Shown: positions 34,835 to 43,810, counted from the stretch's first letter. The stretch is DNA of 64,000 nt from Flavobacterium sp. KACC 22761 (GCF_034058155.1 NZ_CP139148.1:3286001-3350000), one strand, 5' to 3'. The notes: generated from the letters alone by a model not told the origin. Numbers and translations: made by a program.

Positions 34835-37021
34835 ATGGAAATGGAACAGTTTTATTACGACAACAAAATTGTAAAAAAATTCATTTACGCCACTATCCTC
34901 TTTGGAGTAGTAGGTATGTTAGTGGGACTGACCCTAGCGGTTATGTACCTTTTTCCCAACATGACAGATGGGATTTCGTGGCTAAGCTACGGCCGATTAA
35001 GACCTTTGCATACAAATGCAGTTATTTTTGCTTTTGTTGGAAATGCTTTTTTTGCGGGTTTATATTACTCGCTGCAGCGTTTGCTGAAAGCCAGAATGTT
35101 TAGTGATTTTTTAAGCAATCTTCATTTCTGGGGTTGGCAGCTGATTATTGTTGCCGCAGCTATTACTTTGCCATTAGGTTATACTTCTTCAAAAGAATAT
35201 GCCGAACTAGAATGGCCAATTGATATTGCAATTGCCGTGATCTGGGTAGTAATGGGAATCAATATGATAGGTACAATGCTTCGCAGACGTGAAAGACATT
35301 TATATGTAGCGATTTGGTTTTATTTGGCCACATTTGTAACAATAGCAGTACTTCATATTTTTAATAATATCGAATTGCCAGTTTCTGCTCTAAAAAGTTA
35401 TTCTGTTTACGCAGGTGTTCAGGATGCATTAGTGCAGTGGTGGTATGGGCACAACGCGGTGGCATTTTTCTTGACAACGCCATTTTTAGGATTGATGTAC
35501 TATTTTGTTCCTAAAATCGCAAATCGCCCTATTTACTCTTATCGATTATCGATTATTCACTTTTGGTCATTAATCTTTATCTATATTTGGGCAGGACCAC
35601 ACCATTTATTGTATTCTGCTTTGCCAAACTGGGCTCAGAATTTAGGTGTAGTATTCTCAGTAATGCTTATTGCGCCATCTTGGGGAGGTATGATCAACGG
35701 ACTTTTGACTTTAAGAGGTGCGTGGGATAAAGTTCGTGAAGAACCTGTTTTAAAATTCTTTGTTGTAGCAATTACAGGGTACGGAATGGCAACTTTTGAA
35801 GGCCCAATGCTTTCTTTCAAAAATGTAAATGCTATTGCGCATTATACAGATTGGATTATTGCACACGTTCACGTTGGTGCATTGGCTTGGAACGGATTTA
35901 TGTCATTTGCTATTATTTATTGGTTGATTCCAAGAATGACAAAAAGCACTTTGTTCTCTAAAAAATTGGCGAATTTCCATTTCTGGATCGGAACCTTGGG
36001 GATTATTTTGTACGCAATTCCAATGTATGTTGCTGGTTTTCAACAAGCATCTATGTGGAAACAATTTAATCCAGATGGAACTTTGACTTATGGAAACTTC
36101 CTTGAAACAGTTACCGCAATTATGCCTTTATATTGGATGAGAGCAATTGGTGGTACTTTATATTTAGTTGGAATGCTGACTTTGGTATACAACATTATAA
36201 TGACTGTTAAGGCGGGAGATACAATTGAAGATGAATTGGCTCAGGCTCCAGCGTTACAAACTATAAGTGGAAACAGACTTAGAGGTGAGAAATTCCATAC
36301 TTGGTTGGAAAGAAAACCTATTCAATTGACGATTTTGGCAACGATTGCAATCTTGATTGGAGGAATTATCCAAATTGTTCCAACAATAATGGTAAAATCA
36401 AATATACCAACAATTTCTAGCGTGAAACCTTATACACCATTAGAACTTGAAGGACGTGATTTGTATATTAGAGAAGGTTGTGTAGGCTGTCATTCACAGT
36501 CAGTACGCCCATTTAGAAGTGAAGTTGAACGTTATGGACCACAATCGAAAGCAGGAGAATTTGTTTACGATCATCCATTTTTGTGGGGATCAAAACGTAC
36601 TGGTCCAGATTTGCTTAGAGTAGGAGGCAAGTACAATGACAACTGGCATTTCAACCACATGTGGAATCCACAAAGTACTTCCGCAGGTTCAATTATGCCA
36701 GGCTACAAATGGTTATTTGACAACAAACCACTGGATATTTCATTAACGCAAAAGAAAATGCAAGCAATGGTTTCTCTTGGAGTTCCATATTCAGATGCTG
36801 AAATTGCAAATGCTCAAAAAACATTGAGAGATCAAGCGGTTAAAATTGAGAAAAGCTTAGAAAATGATCCTGATTTCGTGAAAAGTTATGCAGATAGCAA
36901 AAAGAAAGCAGAAGCTAAAGGCGAAAAATTTGTTCCAATGAACGAAAGAGAAATTGTTGCTTTGATTGCTTATATACAACGACTAGGTACTGATATTAAG
37001 GTAAAAGAAACTTCTAAATAA
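34835..37021 (+). CDS. ccoNO: cbb3 cytochrome c oxidase subunits I and II, fused
   Basis: 728 residues. The first about 480 are CcoN: HTNAVIFAF, WWYGHNAVAFFLT, WAGPHHLLYSALPNWAQ and AHVHVGALAWNG hold the haem and CuB histidines. The remainder is CcoO: a membrane helix near 490-510, then Cys549-x2-Cys552-His553 (CVGCHSQSVRPF) binding haem c. In most proteobacteria these are two genes; the fusion is usual in Bacteroidota. The complex reduces oxygen to water and pumps protons at low oxygen. An in-frame second ATG lies six bases after the first. Confidence 0.95.
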   Translation: MEMEQFYYDNKIVKKFIYATILFGVVGMLVGLTLAVMYLFPNMTDGISWLSYGRLRPLHTNAVIFAFVGNAFFAGLYYSLQRLLKARMFSDFLSNLHFWGWQLIIVAAAITLPLGYTSSKEYAELEWPIDIAIAVIWVVMGINMIGTMLRRRERHLYVAIWFYLATFVTIAVLHIFNNIELPVSALKSYSVYAGVQDALVQWWYGHNAVAFFLTTPFLGLMYYFVPKIANRPIYSYRLSIIHFWSLIFIYIWAGPHHLLYSALPNWAQNLGVVFSVMLIAPSWGGMINGLLTLRGAWDKVREEPVLKFFVVAITGYGMATFEGPMLSFKNVNAIAHYTDWIIAHVHVGALAWNGFMSFAIIYWLIPRMTKSTLFSKKLANFHFWIGTLGIILYAIPMYVAGFQQASMWKQFNPDGTLTYGNFLETVTAIMPLYWMRAIGGTLYLVGMLTLVYNIIMTVKAGDTIEDELAQAPALQTISGNRLRGEKFHTWLERKPIQLTILATIAILIGGIIQIVPTIMVKSNIPTISSVKPYTPLELEGRDLYIREGCVGCHSQSVRPFRSEVERYGPQSKAGEFVYDHPFLWGSKRTGPDLLRVGGKYNDNWHFNHMWNPQSTSAGSIMPGYKWLFDNKPLDISLTQKKMQAMVSLGVPYSDAEIANAQKTLRDQAVKIEKSLENDPDFVKSYADSKKKAEAKGEKFVPMNEREIVALIAYIQRLGTDIKVKETSK

Positions 37022-37028
37022 CAGCATT

Positions 37029-37205
37029 ATGTTTGAACAGATAAAACACAATATGGAGACAATATCGGGTGTAGAAATTTACCCGATTCTCTCTCTAATG
37101 ATCTTCTTTTTGTTTTTCGTAGGATTGGCCTTTTGGGTGTTTTCATATAAAAAAGACAAGATTAAAGAAATGAGTGAAATTCCTTTGAATGAGGATTTGG
37201 TATAA
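37029..37205 (+). CDS. ccoQ: cbb3 oxidase subunit CcoQ
   Basis: 58 residues from ATG 37029 to TAA 37203-37205. One membrane helix (PILSLMIFFLFFVGLAFWVF) is followed by SYKKDKIKEMSEIPL, the usual CcoQ tail with a few charged residues. CcoQ stabilises the cbb3 core. It begins 7 nt after ccoNO and ends 18 nt before ccoP, in the same operon. Confidence 0.92.
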   Translation: MFEQIKHNMETISGVEIYPILSLMIFFLFFVGLAFWVFSYKKDKIKEMSEIPLNEDLV

Positions 37206-37223
37206 TTTCAAAAGATAAATAAA

Positions 37224-38165
37224 ATGAAAAAATTTTTCCCAGTATATGTAAGAGTACCGCTTATTTTCTTCATCGGTTTTGCTTTGATGGAGTATTTTAT
37301 TGATTCAGGTGATAAGCCAGCTTTTATAAAATACCCAATGGTTTCAGTCTTTTTGTTTGTATTTCTATTTGTCTTAATTGCAATTGAAATTACACTTCAT
37401 GCAGTAAACAGGGTTTTGTATCAATTGATGTCGCCCGAAGAAAAGGCTAAATTAGAATATGAAAACAGTTTGAGCTTAACAGAAAGCACTTGGTTCAAGG
37501 AATTGATGCATAAGCTAACCAAAACAGAGCCAATAGAAAAAGAAGGCGAATTGTTGATGGATCATGATTATGACGGAATTAAAGAGCTTGATAATAATTT
37601 ACCGCCTTGGTGGGTGTATTTGTTTTACATTACGATCATATTTGGTGTTGTTTATTTAGGACATTATGAAATTTTTGGAGGAGACAATCAAGAAACAGAG
37701 CTGAAAAAAGAAATGGCTCAGGCTAAAATTGATGTTGATGAATACCTAAAAACGGCTCCAGATTTAATGGATGAAAAAACTGTGGTTTTGCTTACAGATG
37801 CTGCAAGTTTAGACGCAGGAAAAGAAATCTTTATGGCAAATTGTGCCGCTTGCCACAGAGCTGATGCCGGAGGGCAAATTGGTCCAAACTTGACAGATGA
37901 TCACTGGATTTTAGGTGGTGGCATCAAAAACGTTTTCCATACCATTACAAACGGAGGTCGAGACGGAAAAGGAATGGTTTCTTGGAAAACTAACGGTATG
38001 AAACCAAAAGACATTCAAAAAGTAGCAAGTTATATTTTGTCTTTGCAAGGAAGCAATCCTAAAGATCCAAAAGAAGCCGAAGGCGACATTTGGGTAGATG
38101 AAAGTGCTCCAAAAAAAGAAGCAGCAACAAGTAATACAAAAGATAGTACAGAAGTTAAAAAATAA
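37224..38165 (+). CDS. ccoP: cbb3 oxidase subunit III, single haem c
   Basis: 313 residues. Three membrane helices (about 8-25, 38-60 and 128-150) precede a periplasmic cytochrome c domain with CAACH (Cys207, Cys210, His211) and a distal Met in GKGMVSW. Classical CcoP has two haem c motifs; I see only one here. The C-terminal tail is Lys/Glu/Ser-rich. It passes electrons from soluble cytochromes to CcoO. The residue pattern around PPWWVYLFYIT (near 125) is the conserved CcoP segment ahead of the last helix. Confidence 0.93.
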   Translation: MKKFFPVYVRVPLIFFIGFALMEYFIDSGDKPAFIKYPMVSVFLFVFLFVLIAIEITLHAVNRVLYQLMSPEEKAKLEYENSLSLTESTWFKELMHKLTKTEPIEKEGELLMDHDYDGIKELDNNLPPWWVYLFYITIIFGVVYLGHYEIFGGDNQETELKKEMAQAKIDVDEYLKTAPDLMDEKTVVLLTDAASLDAGKEIFMANCAACHRADAGGQIGPNLTDDHWILGGGIKNVFHTITNGGRDGKGMVSWKTNGMKPKDIQKVASYILSLQGSNPKDPKEAEGDIWVDESAPKKEAATSNTKDSTEVKK

Positions 38166-38171
38166 TAAATT

Positions 38172-39590
38172 ATGTCAAATTTACCAGACGAAGCTTTTAG
38201 AGATACCATCGGAACAATTGATGAAGGCGGTAACCGAAAATTTATTTTCCCTAAAAAACCGTCTGGTAAATTCTATGATTATAGAAAGCTTGTCAGTTAT
38301 GTTTTATTGGCCATCTTAGTGGCAAATCCTTTTATAAAGGTAAACGGAAATCAGTTTATGATGTTCAATGTTTTGGAACGTCGTTTTAATATTTTTGGTT
38401 TTCCGTTTTGGCCACAGGATTTCTATCTTTTTGTAATCTCAATGTTGGTTGGCGTTGTTTTTGTCATTTTGTTTACAGTAGTTTTTGGAAGGATTTTTTG
38501 CGGATGGATTTGTCCGCAGACTATTTTTTTAGAAATGGTTTTCCGCCGAATAGAATATTGGATTGATGGTGACAGAGGTTCACAATCTCGTTTGGCCAGA
38601 CAAGAATGGAACGCCGAAAAAATTAGAAAAAGACTTCTAAAATGGACTGTCTTTTTTCTCATTTCCTTTGGTATTGCAAATGTGTTCTTAGCTTATTTAG
38701 TAGGAAGTGATCAATTATTTTTAATGATTGAGCAGGGACCAGTAAAGCAAGCCAGCAATTTTATAGCATTATTAATTTTTACCAGTGTTTTCTATTTTGT
38801 TTTTGTTTGGTTTCGTGAGCAAGTTTGTATAATTGCTTGTCCTTACGGGAGACTTCAAGGTGTTCTGTTAGATAATAAATCAATAAATGTTGCTTATGAT
38901 TTTGTTCGCGGCGAAAAAGAAACCGGACGCGGGAAATTCAATAAAAAAGAAGATCGAGCCTTAACAGGAAAAGGAGATTGCATCGATTGCCTTCAGTGTG
39001 TACATGTTTGCCCAATGGGAATTGATATTCGAAACGGAACTCAATTAGAATGTACAAACTGCACGGCATGTATTGACGAATGCGATAATATAATGGAGAG
39101 TGTAGGTCTGCCAAAAGGCTTAATTCGTTATGCTTCTGAAGATGAAATCGAAAAGAAAGAGCCTTTTAAATTCACTGCGAGAATGAAAGGATATACCGCT
39201 GTCTTATTTATTTTGTTGAGCGTGTTTGTTGGAATGCTATTTTTAAGAACAAATGTGGAGGCGGTTATTTTGCGTTTGCCAGGACAATTGTTTCAGCACA
39301 AAGGCGAGAATATAAGCAATGTTTACACCTATAAAATAGTTAATAAAACAATGAATGATTACAATGATATTCATTTTGGATTGATTGATCAAAAAGGTGA
39401 AATTAAAAATGTTGGAAATAAGCATTTCAAAATTAAAAGAGAAGAAACCGCTCAAGGAACCCTTTTCATAGAAATCAATGAAGCTATTCTGGAAAGTGAT
39501 AAAACAACAGTCAAACTTGGAGTTTATAATGGCAAAGAATTGCTTCAAACTACAAAAACAAACTTTCTAAGTCCGAGAAGTTTTAATTAA
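38172..39590 (+). CDS. ccoG: cbb3 oxidase accessory protein CcoG
   Basis: 472 residues. Several membrane helices surround GRIFCGWICPQTIF. Two ferredoxin-type clusters follow: CIDCLQCVHVCP and CTNCTACIDECD, giving two [4Fe-4S] sites. A last helix (near 342-360) leads to a periplasmic immunoglobulin-like domain. The family, also called FixG/RdxA, reduces Cu(II) to Cu(I) for oxidase assembly. It starts 6 nt after ccoP and belongs to the same transcript. Confidence 0.94.
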   Translation: MSNLPDEAFRDTIGTIDEGGNRKFIFPKKPSGKFYDYRKLVSYVLLAILVANPFIKVNGNQFMMFNVLERRFNIFGFPFWPQDFYLFVISMLVGVVFVILFTVVFGRIFCGWICPQTIFLEMVFRRIEYWIDGDRGSQSRLARQEWNAEKIRKRLLKWTVFFLISFGIANVFLAYLVGSDQLFLMIEQGPVKQASNFIALLIFTSVFYFVFVWFREQVCIIACPYGRLQGVLLDNKSINVAYDFVRGEKETGRGKFNKKEDRALTGKGDCIDCLQCVHVCPMGIDIRNGTQLECTNCTACIDECDNIMESVGLPKGLIRYASEDEIEKKEPFKFTARMKGYTAVLFILLSVFVGMLFLRTNVEAVILRLPGQLFQHKGENISNVYTYKIVNKTMNDYNDIHFGLIDQKGEIKNVGNKHFKIKREETAQGTLFIEINEAILESDKTTVKLGVYNGKELLQTTKTNFLSPRSFN

Positions 39591-39603
39591 AAAAAATGCG
39601 ATT

Positions 39604-40053
39604 ATGAAAATAAATTGGGGAACCGGAATTGTTATAGCTTTTGCTCTTTTCATGAGCTTTATCCTGTATTTTGTTTTCGAAGTACAATCTAATTCAAAGT
39701 ATGACAATGATTTAGTTGTAGAAGAATATTACAAACACGATTCGCATTTTCAAGAAGAAATGGCTCGTGTTCAAAATGCGCATGATTTACAGCAAAAACC
39801 ATCAATTACGTCGAGTGATGCTGGCGTAAAAGTTGCTTTCCCGGCAACTTTTGAAAGTGAAAAAGTGACAGGAAATATATTGTTATATCGTCCTTCCAAT
39901 AAGAAATTTGATTTTAATACTAAAATTGCTTTGACAAATTCAGCATTAGTAATTCCGAAAAATAAATTGATTAAAGGGCGTTGGGATGTTAATATGGAAT
40001 GGCAATATAATGGCACAAAATATTTGACTAAAGAAGTGATTTACGTAAACTAA
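39604..40053 (+). CDS. ccoH: FixH/CcoH family protein
   Basis: 149 residues. A membrane anchor (about 4-25) is followed by DLVVEEYYKHDSHFQEE, the family signature, and a periplasmic beta domain ending in WQYNGTKYLTKEVIYV. FixH/CcoH proteins help cbb3 subunit assembly. It lies 13 nt after ccoG. The downstream gap has a run of GAAACTT-like words that may mark the end of the operon core. Confidence 0.9.
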   Translation: MKINWGTGIVIAFALFMSFILYFVFEVQSNSKYDNDLVVEEYYKHDSHFQEEMARVQNAHDLQQKPSITSSDAGVKVAFPATFESEKVTGNILLYRPSNKKFDFNTKIALTNSALVIPKNKLIKGRWDVNMEWQYNGTKYLTKEVIYVN

Positions 40054-40057
40054 TTTT

Positions 40058-40110
40058 GATAAGTCGAAAGTCGAAAGTAAAACGTGGGACTTGAAACTTG
40101 AAACTAATAA
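40058..40110. repeat. mixed AGTCGAA/CTTGAAA word element
   Basis: AAGTCGAAAGTCGAAAGT is followed by ACTTGAAACTTGAAACT. Each half is a tandem of one word, but the two halves are not complementary, unlike most related loci. It looks like two half-elements of different families joined. It lies between ccoH and the DsbD_2-like gene. Confidence 0.6.
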
Positions 40111-40142
40111 CTTATAATTCATAATTCATTAATTAAATAGCA

Positions 40143-40844
40143 ATGTTGTATTCTGCGCTCATATTAGGTCTTATCAGCAGTTTGCATTGCGTTGGCATGT
40201 GCGGACCGATTGCTGTCATGCTTCCTGTTGACCATCACAATGAAACAAAAAAAGTAACTCAGATTATAACATATCATTTAGGACGTTTGACTGCATATGC
40301 TACAATAGGCTTGATTTTTGGCTTATTAGGGCGTGGTTTTTTCATGGCAGGAATACAGCAAAAAATATCAATTTTTATTGGCATCGCTATGATTGCAGTT
40401 GTCTTGATTCCCGAAAAAACAGTTGCTAAATACAATTTCTCAAAACCTGTTTATAAAGTAATTTCAAAAATTAAATCAAGTTTAGGAAGCCAGTTTAAAA
40501 AGAAAAGCTACAAATCACTTTTTATAATTGGCTTATTAAATGGTTTTCTTCCTTGCGGAATGGTTTATGTGGCTTTATTTGGCGCAATTGCTATGCAAAG
40601 TGCCAGTTTGGGCGTGCTCTACATGTTGCTTTACGGATTAGGAACGATTCCGCTTATGACCATCGTAGTTTACATTCATTCATTATTAAAACTGCCGTTC
40701 CGAAATAAAATTCAGAAGGCAATTCCTTATGTAACTGTTTTTATTGGCGTATTGTTTATTCTAAGAGGATTAGGACTTGGAATTCCTTATGTATCGCCTT
40801 CAAATATGAGTTTGTTTGTGCAACAGACTCCCAATTGTCATTAA
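40143..40844 (+). CDS. DsbD_2/TauE-like membrane protein of the cbb3 cluster
   Basis: 233 residues with six or so helices. LISSLHCVGMCGPIAVML at the N-terminus and NGFLPCGMVYVALFGA in the second half are repeated Cys-containing motifs of the DsbD_2 family, often named sulfite exporter TauE/SafE. In cbb3 gene clusters such proteins are thought to help copper delivery or cytochrome maturation. Its last four bases overlap the convergent hemN gene. It could share the operon transcript or have its own start. Confidence 0.85.
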   Translation: MLYSALILGLISSLHCVGMCGPIAVMLPVDHHNETKKVTQIITYHLGRLTAYATIGLIFGLLGRGFFMAGIQQKISIFIGIAMIAVVLIPEKTVAKYNFSKPVYKVISKIKSSLGSQFKKKSYKSLFIIGLLNGFLPCGMVYVALFGAIAMQSASLGVLYMLLYGLGTIPLMTIVVYIHSLLKLPFRNKIQKAIPYVTVFIGVLFILRGLGLGIPYVSPSNMSLFVQQTPNCH

Positions 40845-42205
40845 ACAGTCATTGAAAACAGGTTTGTTTCTGGAGATTTTCTTTTTAAATGCAAATCAAA
40901 AGCCATACAGATGTTGCGAACAAAAGGTCTTCCGGCTTCTGTAATTTTAATTCTGTTTTCTTCGATGACAATCAACTTATCATTTTCGATTTCTTTTAAA
41001 GCCAATAAAACTTCTGGTAATTCAGTAAAATATAGATATTCGTTGCTCCAGGAAGTTTCAAGGTCACAAGTTAAATTCAAGATGTGTTTTCTAATAATTA
41101 AATCTTCTTCATCCAAAAGATGTCCTTTTACAACAGGCAGCTGATTTGATTCTAAAATTTGGTAATAATCTTCAAGAGTTTTAGTGTTTTGAGCAAAACT
41201 ATACCAACTGTCACTAATGGACGAAACACCTAAACCAATCATAAGCTGTGTTTTTGAAGCACTGTATCCCATGAAATTTCTGTGCATTTTTTTATTGTGC
41301 GCTGCGTGAAATAAACTGTCTGAAGCCAATGCGAAATGATCCATTCCAACTTCATGATATCCATTAGTGGAAAGTAAAGTTTTCCCAGTTTCATAGAGCA
41401 TTCTTTTTTCAGCGTCTTTAGGTAAATTTTCTTCATTAAAACCTCTTTGCCCGTTTCCTTTTATCCAAGGCACATGGGCGTAACTGTAAAAAGCTAAGCG
41501 ATCTGGTTTTAATGAATTTGTTTTTTCAATTGTATCGACAACATCTTCTAAAGTTTGAAAAGGAAGCCCAAAAATAATATCATGACTTATAGAAGTATAT
41601 CCAATTTCTTTTGCCCAAAAAGTTACTTTTGCGACATTATGAAATGGTTGTATGCGATGAATGGCTTTTTGAACTTTCTCGGCATAATCCTGCACACCAA
41701 AACTTACTCGGCGAAAGCCTAAATTGTATAATTTTTTAAGTTGTTCGTAAGTAGTATTGTTTGGATGCCCTTCAAAACTAAATTCGTAGTTTGGTGCTTT
41801 ATCGGCTAGTTTAAAAATGCCGTTTATAAGGTTTTCTAAATTGTTAGCCGAAAAAAAAGTTGGCGTTCCTCCTCCTAAATGAATTTCTTTTATAAGAGGC
41901 TTTTCAGAAAGAAGTTCGCAATATAATTTCCATTCTTTTAAAACGGCATCGATGTATTTTTCTTCTACAGAATGATTTTTAGTAATTCGTTTATTGCAAC
42001 CGCAAAATGTGCACATGCTTTCGCAAAACGGCAAATGAATATATAAGCTGATTCCGTTTTGTGAATTGCTTTCTGAAAATGATTTTTGAAAACAAGTTAT
42101 CCATTTTTCTAAATTGAAATTTTCTTCATTCCAATATGGAACAGTTGGGTAGCTTGTATATCTTGGACCTGGGACGTTATATTTTTGAGTCAGTGATATT
42201 TTCAT
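40841..42205 (-). CDS. hemN: oxygen-independent coproporphyrinogen III oxidase
   Basis: 454 residues, full HemN length. The radical-SAM cluster cysteines are Cys61, Cys65 and Cys68 with Cys70 (CESMCTFCGC), preceded by YIHLPF. LGGGTPTFF and GVQDYAEKVQ are family blocks; the C-terminal HemN domain is present. It decarboxylates coproporphyrinogen III without oxygen in haem synthesis. An FNR-like palindrome and TAATTTTG box lie upstream, so it should be induced together with the cbb3 genes when oxygen is low. Confidence 0.95.
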   Translation of the reverse strand: MKISLTQKYNVPGPRYTSYPTVPYWNEENFNLEKWITCFQKSFSESNSQNGISLYIHLPFCESMCTFCGCNKRITKNHSVEEKYIDAVLKEWKLYCELLSEKPLIKEIHLGGGTPTFFSANNLENLINGIFKLADKAPNYEFSFEGHPNNTTYEQLKKLYNLGFRRVSFGVQDYAEKVQKAIHRIQPFHNVAKVTFWAKEIGYTSISHDIIFGLPFQTLEDVVDTIEKTNSLKPDRLAFYSYAHVPWIKGNGQRGFNEENLPKDAEKRMLYETGKTLLSTNGYHEVGMDHFALASDSLFHAAHNKKMHRNFMGYSASKTQLMIGLGVSSISDSWYSFAQNTKTLEDYYQILESNQLPVVKGHLLDEEDLIIRKHILNLTCDLETSWSNEYLYFTELPEVLLALKEIENDKLIVIEENRIKITEAGRPFVRNICMAFDLHLKRKSPETNLFSMTV

Positions 42206-42227
42206 TAATAAAACATTTAAAGATCAT

Positions 42228-42271
42228 CAAAATTACAGTGACCATTAAAAAATTAAAATGATAAATATCAT
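42228..42271 (-). promoter_or_regulatory. FNR-like operator and promoter of hemN
   Basis: The palindrome ATGATAAATATCAT at 42258-42271 contains TGAT-N4-ATCA. On the minus strand TAATTTTG at 42228-42235 follows after exactly 22 nt, the same box and spacing as at ccoS. The hemN ATG is 22 nt further on. Confidence 0.82.
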
Positions 42272-42282
42272 ATCGGAATATA

Positions 42283-42310
42283 AAAAAAAGAGACTCAAAA
42301 CTTGAGCCTC
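42283..42310 (-). terminator. intrinsic terminator of the gene at 42328
   Basis: A 9-bp stem with one G-T pair (42290-42298 with 42302-42310) and an eight-base T-run on the minus strand. It insulates the hemN promoter from the upstream gene. Confidence 0.85.
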
Positions 42311-42327
42311 TTCTCTGAATTAAATAA

Positions 42328-42804
42328 CTAACGTGAAATAGAATCTTGGATGATTTTAAGCCATTTTTCTGCAAATATATGATCTTGATAAGCGCTAATC
42401 TGTTTGATACGGTCGTCATCAAAATCATAGAACGGTATGTTGATTTTTTTAGTGTTGTCCTTTTCTTGAAATTCGAAATCAATTTTCAAGATTGTATCTG
42501 AATTTCCATCTGTAGTCAAAACCAATTTGCAGGAAGAAACATTTTTTAAATCAACATAAGTAGATTCCTGCTGATTTGGATTAAAATTCATCAGAATAAA
42601 TCTTTTGTTGTTTTGATCTATAGTAAGAGTTTTGTTGCTTTGAGATTCAGTCAAGCTGAAATTTTCTGGATTGACAGAATCAAATTTCTTCTTGATGTTT
42701 AAGATTTTAGTTTTGTTTGCAGCGCTCGATCGTGCTGAAAAATAGATTGGAATAGCGACAATAATCGCAATCACAATACCAATTATGGTTATACTTGTTT
42801 CCAT
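42328..42804 (-). CDS. membrane-anchored protein of unknown function
   Basis: 158 residues. An N-terminal helix (SITIIGIVIAIIVAIPIYFSA) anchors a soluble domain of beta-rich character; the sequence KNVSSCKLVLTTDGNS and FEFQEKDNTKKINIPFYD resembles a PH-like fold, but I cannot name the family. With no signal-peptidase site it should stay in the inner membrane with the domain in the cytoplasm. It has its own terminator. It stands apart from neighbours in function. Confidence 0.68.
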   Translation of the reverse strand: METSITIIGIVIAIIVAIPIYFSARSSAANKTKILNIKKKFDSVNPENFSLTESQSNKTLTIDQNNKRFILMNFNPNQQESTYVDLKNVSSCKLVLTTDGNSDTILKIDFEFQEKDNTKKINIPFYDFDDDRIKQISAYQDHIFAEKWLKIIQDSISR

Positions 42805-42916
42805 TTTTGATTTTTATTTGGATAAATATGATGAAATTCCAAATAGTTTTCTGGCTAGAAAACTATTCAGGGTTGTGAAAGAAAATGTCTTTCGCGTTAA
42901 AATTTCACGGATTTAT

Positions 42917-43264
42917 TTACCAAAAAAAATGGAAAGCATAGAGCATGAGCGTTATTTTCTTGCTCTGTGTCGAAAATTGACGGGAAAAGTTAAAAACAGA
43001 CTTAACTGCTTCATGTTGAGGTACAATTGATAGTAAAGAGTCAAACCATCTTACTGCAACTGGATATTCTGTTTTAATGCTTGCAGCAAATTGATAACTG
43101 CCTTGTGGCTGAATAAATGCAGAGGAATCAGGAACCTCTTTAGAGAAATTGGTATCTGTTTTTTGGCTTTCGATTTTTTGCATAGGAATATCGCTTGCTT
43201 TAGCAGCAAAGAATCCTATAATCAAAAGTGATATAAATAAAACCGTTTTACGAATCCAATTCAT
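42917..43264 (-). CDS. small secreted protein, unknown
   Basis: 115 residues. The leader NWIRKTVLFISLLIIGFFAAKAS looks like a cleavable signal peptide ending AKA. The mature part has no cysteines and contains RWFDSLLSIVPQHEAVKSVF. No family is recognised. It is probably periplasmic. It lies between DoxX and the membrane protein at 42328 with gaps of about 110 nt on each side. Confidence 0.55.
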   Translation of the reverse strand: MNWIRKTVLFISLLIIGFFAAKASDIPMQKIESQKTDTNFSKEVPDSSAFIQPQGSYQFAASIKTEYPVAVRWFDSLLSIVPQHEAVKSVFNFSRQFSTQSKKITLMLYAFHFFW

Positions 43265-43339
43265 GGGGCGAATTTAGTTCATAAAACACAATAAAAGAAA
43301 TTTTGAAGTGCTAATTACTTCTTAAAAATGCTTTTTTTG

Positions 43340-43376
43340 TTTTATCCTCAGCCTAAATGCTAAGCTGAGGATAAAA
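43340..43376. terminator. 13-bp hairpin after doxX-like gene
   Basis: TTTTATCCTCAGC at 43340-43352 pairs with 43364-43376 around an 11-nt loop. It lies 5 nt from the DoxX stop codon. There is no clean T-run, so termination is probable rather than certain. Confidence 0.65.
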
Positions 43377-43380
43377 TATA

Positions 43381-43803
43381 TTATTGTTGCATTTTAAAAT
43401 AATAGTCGGCAGAATGCTTTCCCCCGCCATAGAATAGAAAGAAAATGCAAAGCACCAATACTGCTATTGCAAGAATTAAGCTTTCAGAATGCATTCTTCC
43501 CATGAAGTTAATTAAAACGGCTCCAAAAAGAATAGGAAGCTGTGCGGCAATTGCCCAACGGGTGAGCAGACCAAAAACGATCATTATTCCACCAATCATA
43601 TGTGCGGGCGCTATATAATGCAGTAAGAACATTCCGCCTCCAAACTGATCTATTGGAGAAATTAAATCATGCAGATATTGAACGTTAGTTACAAATGAAA
43701 TCCCCTTCATAAATAAAAAAACACCCAATACAATACGTACTAAATCTATTGGCAAATAAGTGTGCGAATTCGCCCATTTATTCAAGCTTTTTACATTTTC
43801 CAT
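43381..43803 (-). CDS. DoxX family membrane protein
   Basis: 140 residues with four helices. LPIDLVRIVLGVFLFMKGISF, APAHMIGGIMIVFGLLTRW and a final LVLCIFFLFYGGGKHSADYYF are the DoxX landmarks. The family is often linked to quinone or sulfur redox at the inner membrane, but no clear reaction is agreed. An inverted repeat (43811-43854) lies directly upstream and may control it. It seems to be a single-gene unit. Confidence 0.85.
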   Translation of the reverse strand: MENVKSLNKWANSHTYLPIDLVRIVLGVFLFMKGISFVTNVQYLHDLISPIDQFGGGMFLLHYIAPAHMIGGIMIVFGLLTRWAIAAQLPILFGAVLINFMGRMHSESLILAIAVLVLCIFFLFYGGGKHSADYYFKMQQ

Positions 43804-43810
43804 GACATAA

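Noticed and set aside
34708-35103. 131-codon frame overlapping ccoS and ccoNO
   Set aside because: It is a shadow frame over two well-supported genes with no family features.
42785-43030. 81-codon plus-strand frame between two minus-strand genes
   Set aside because: It overlaps the ends of both neighbours, and its protein is not recognisable; composition fits the antisense of the real genes.
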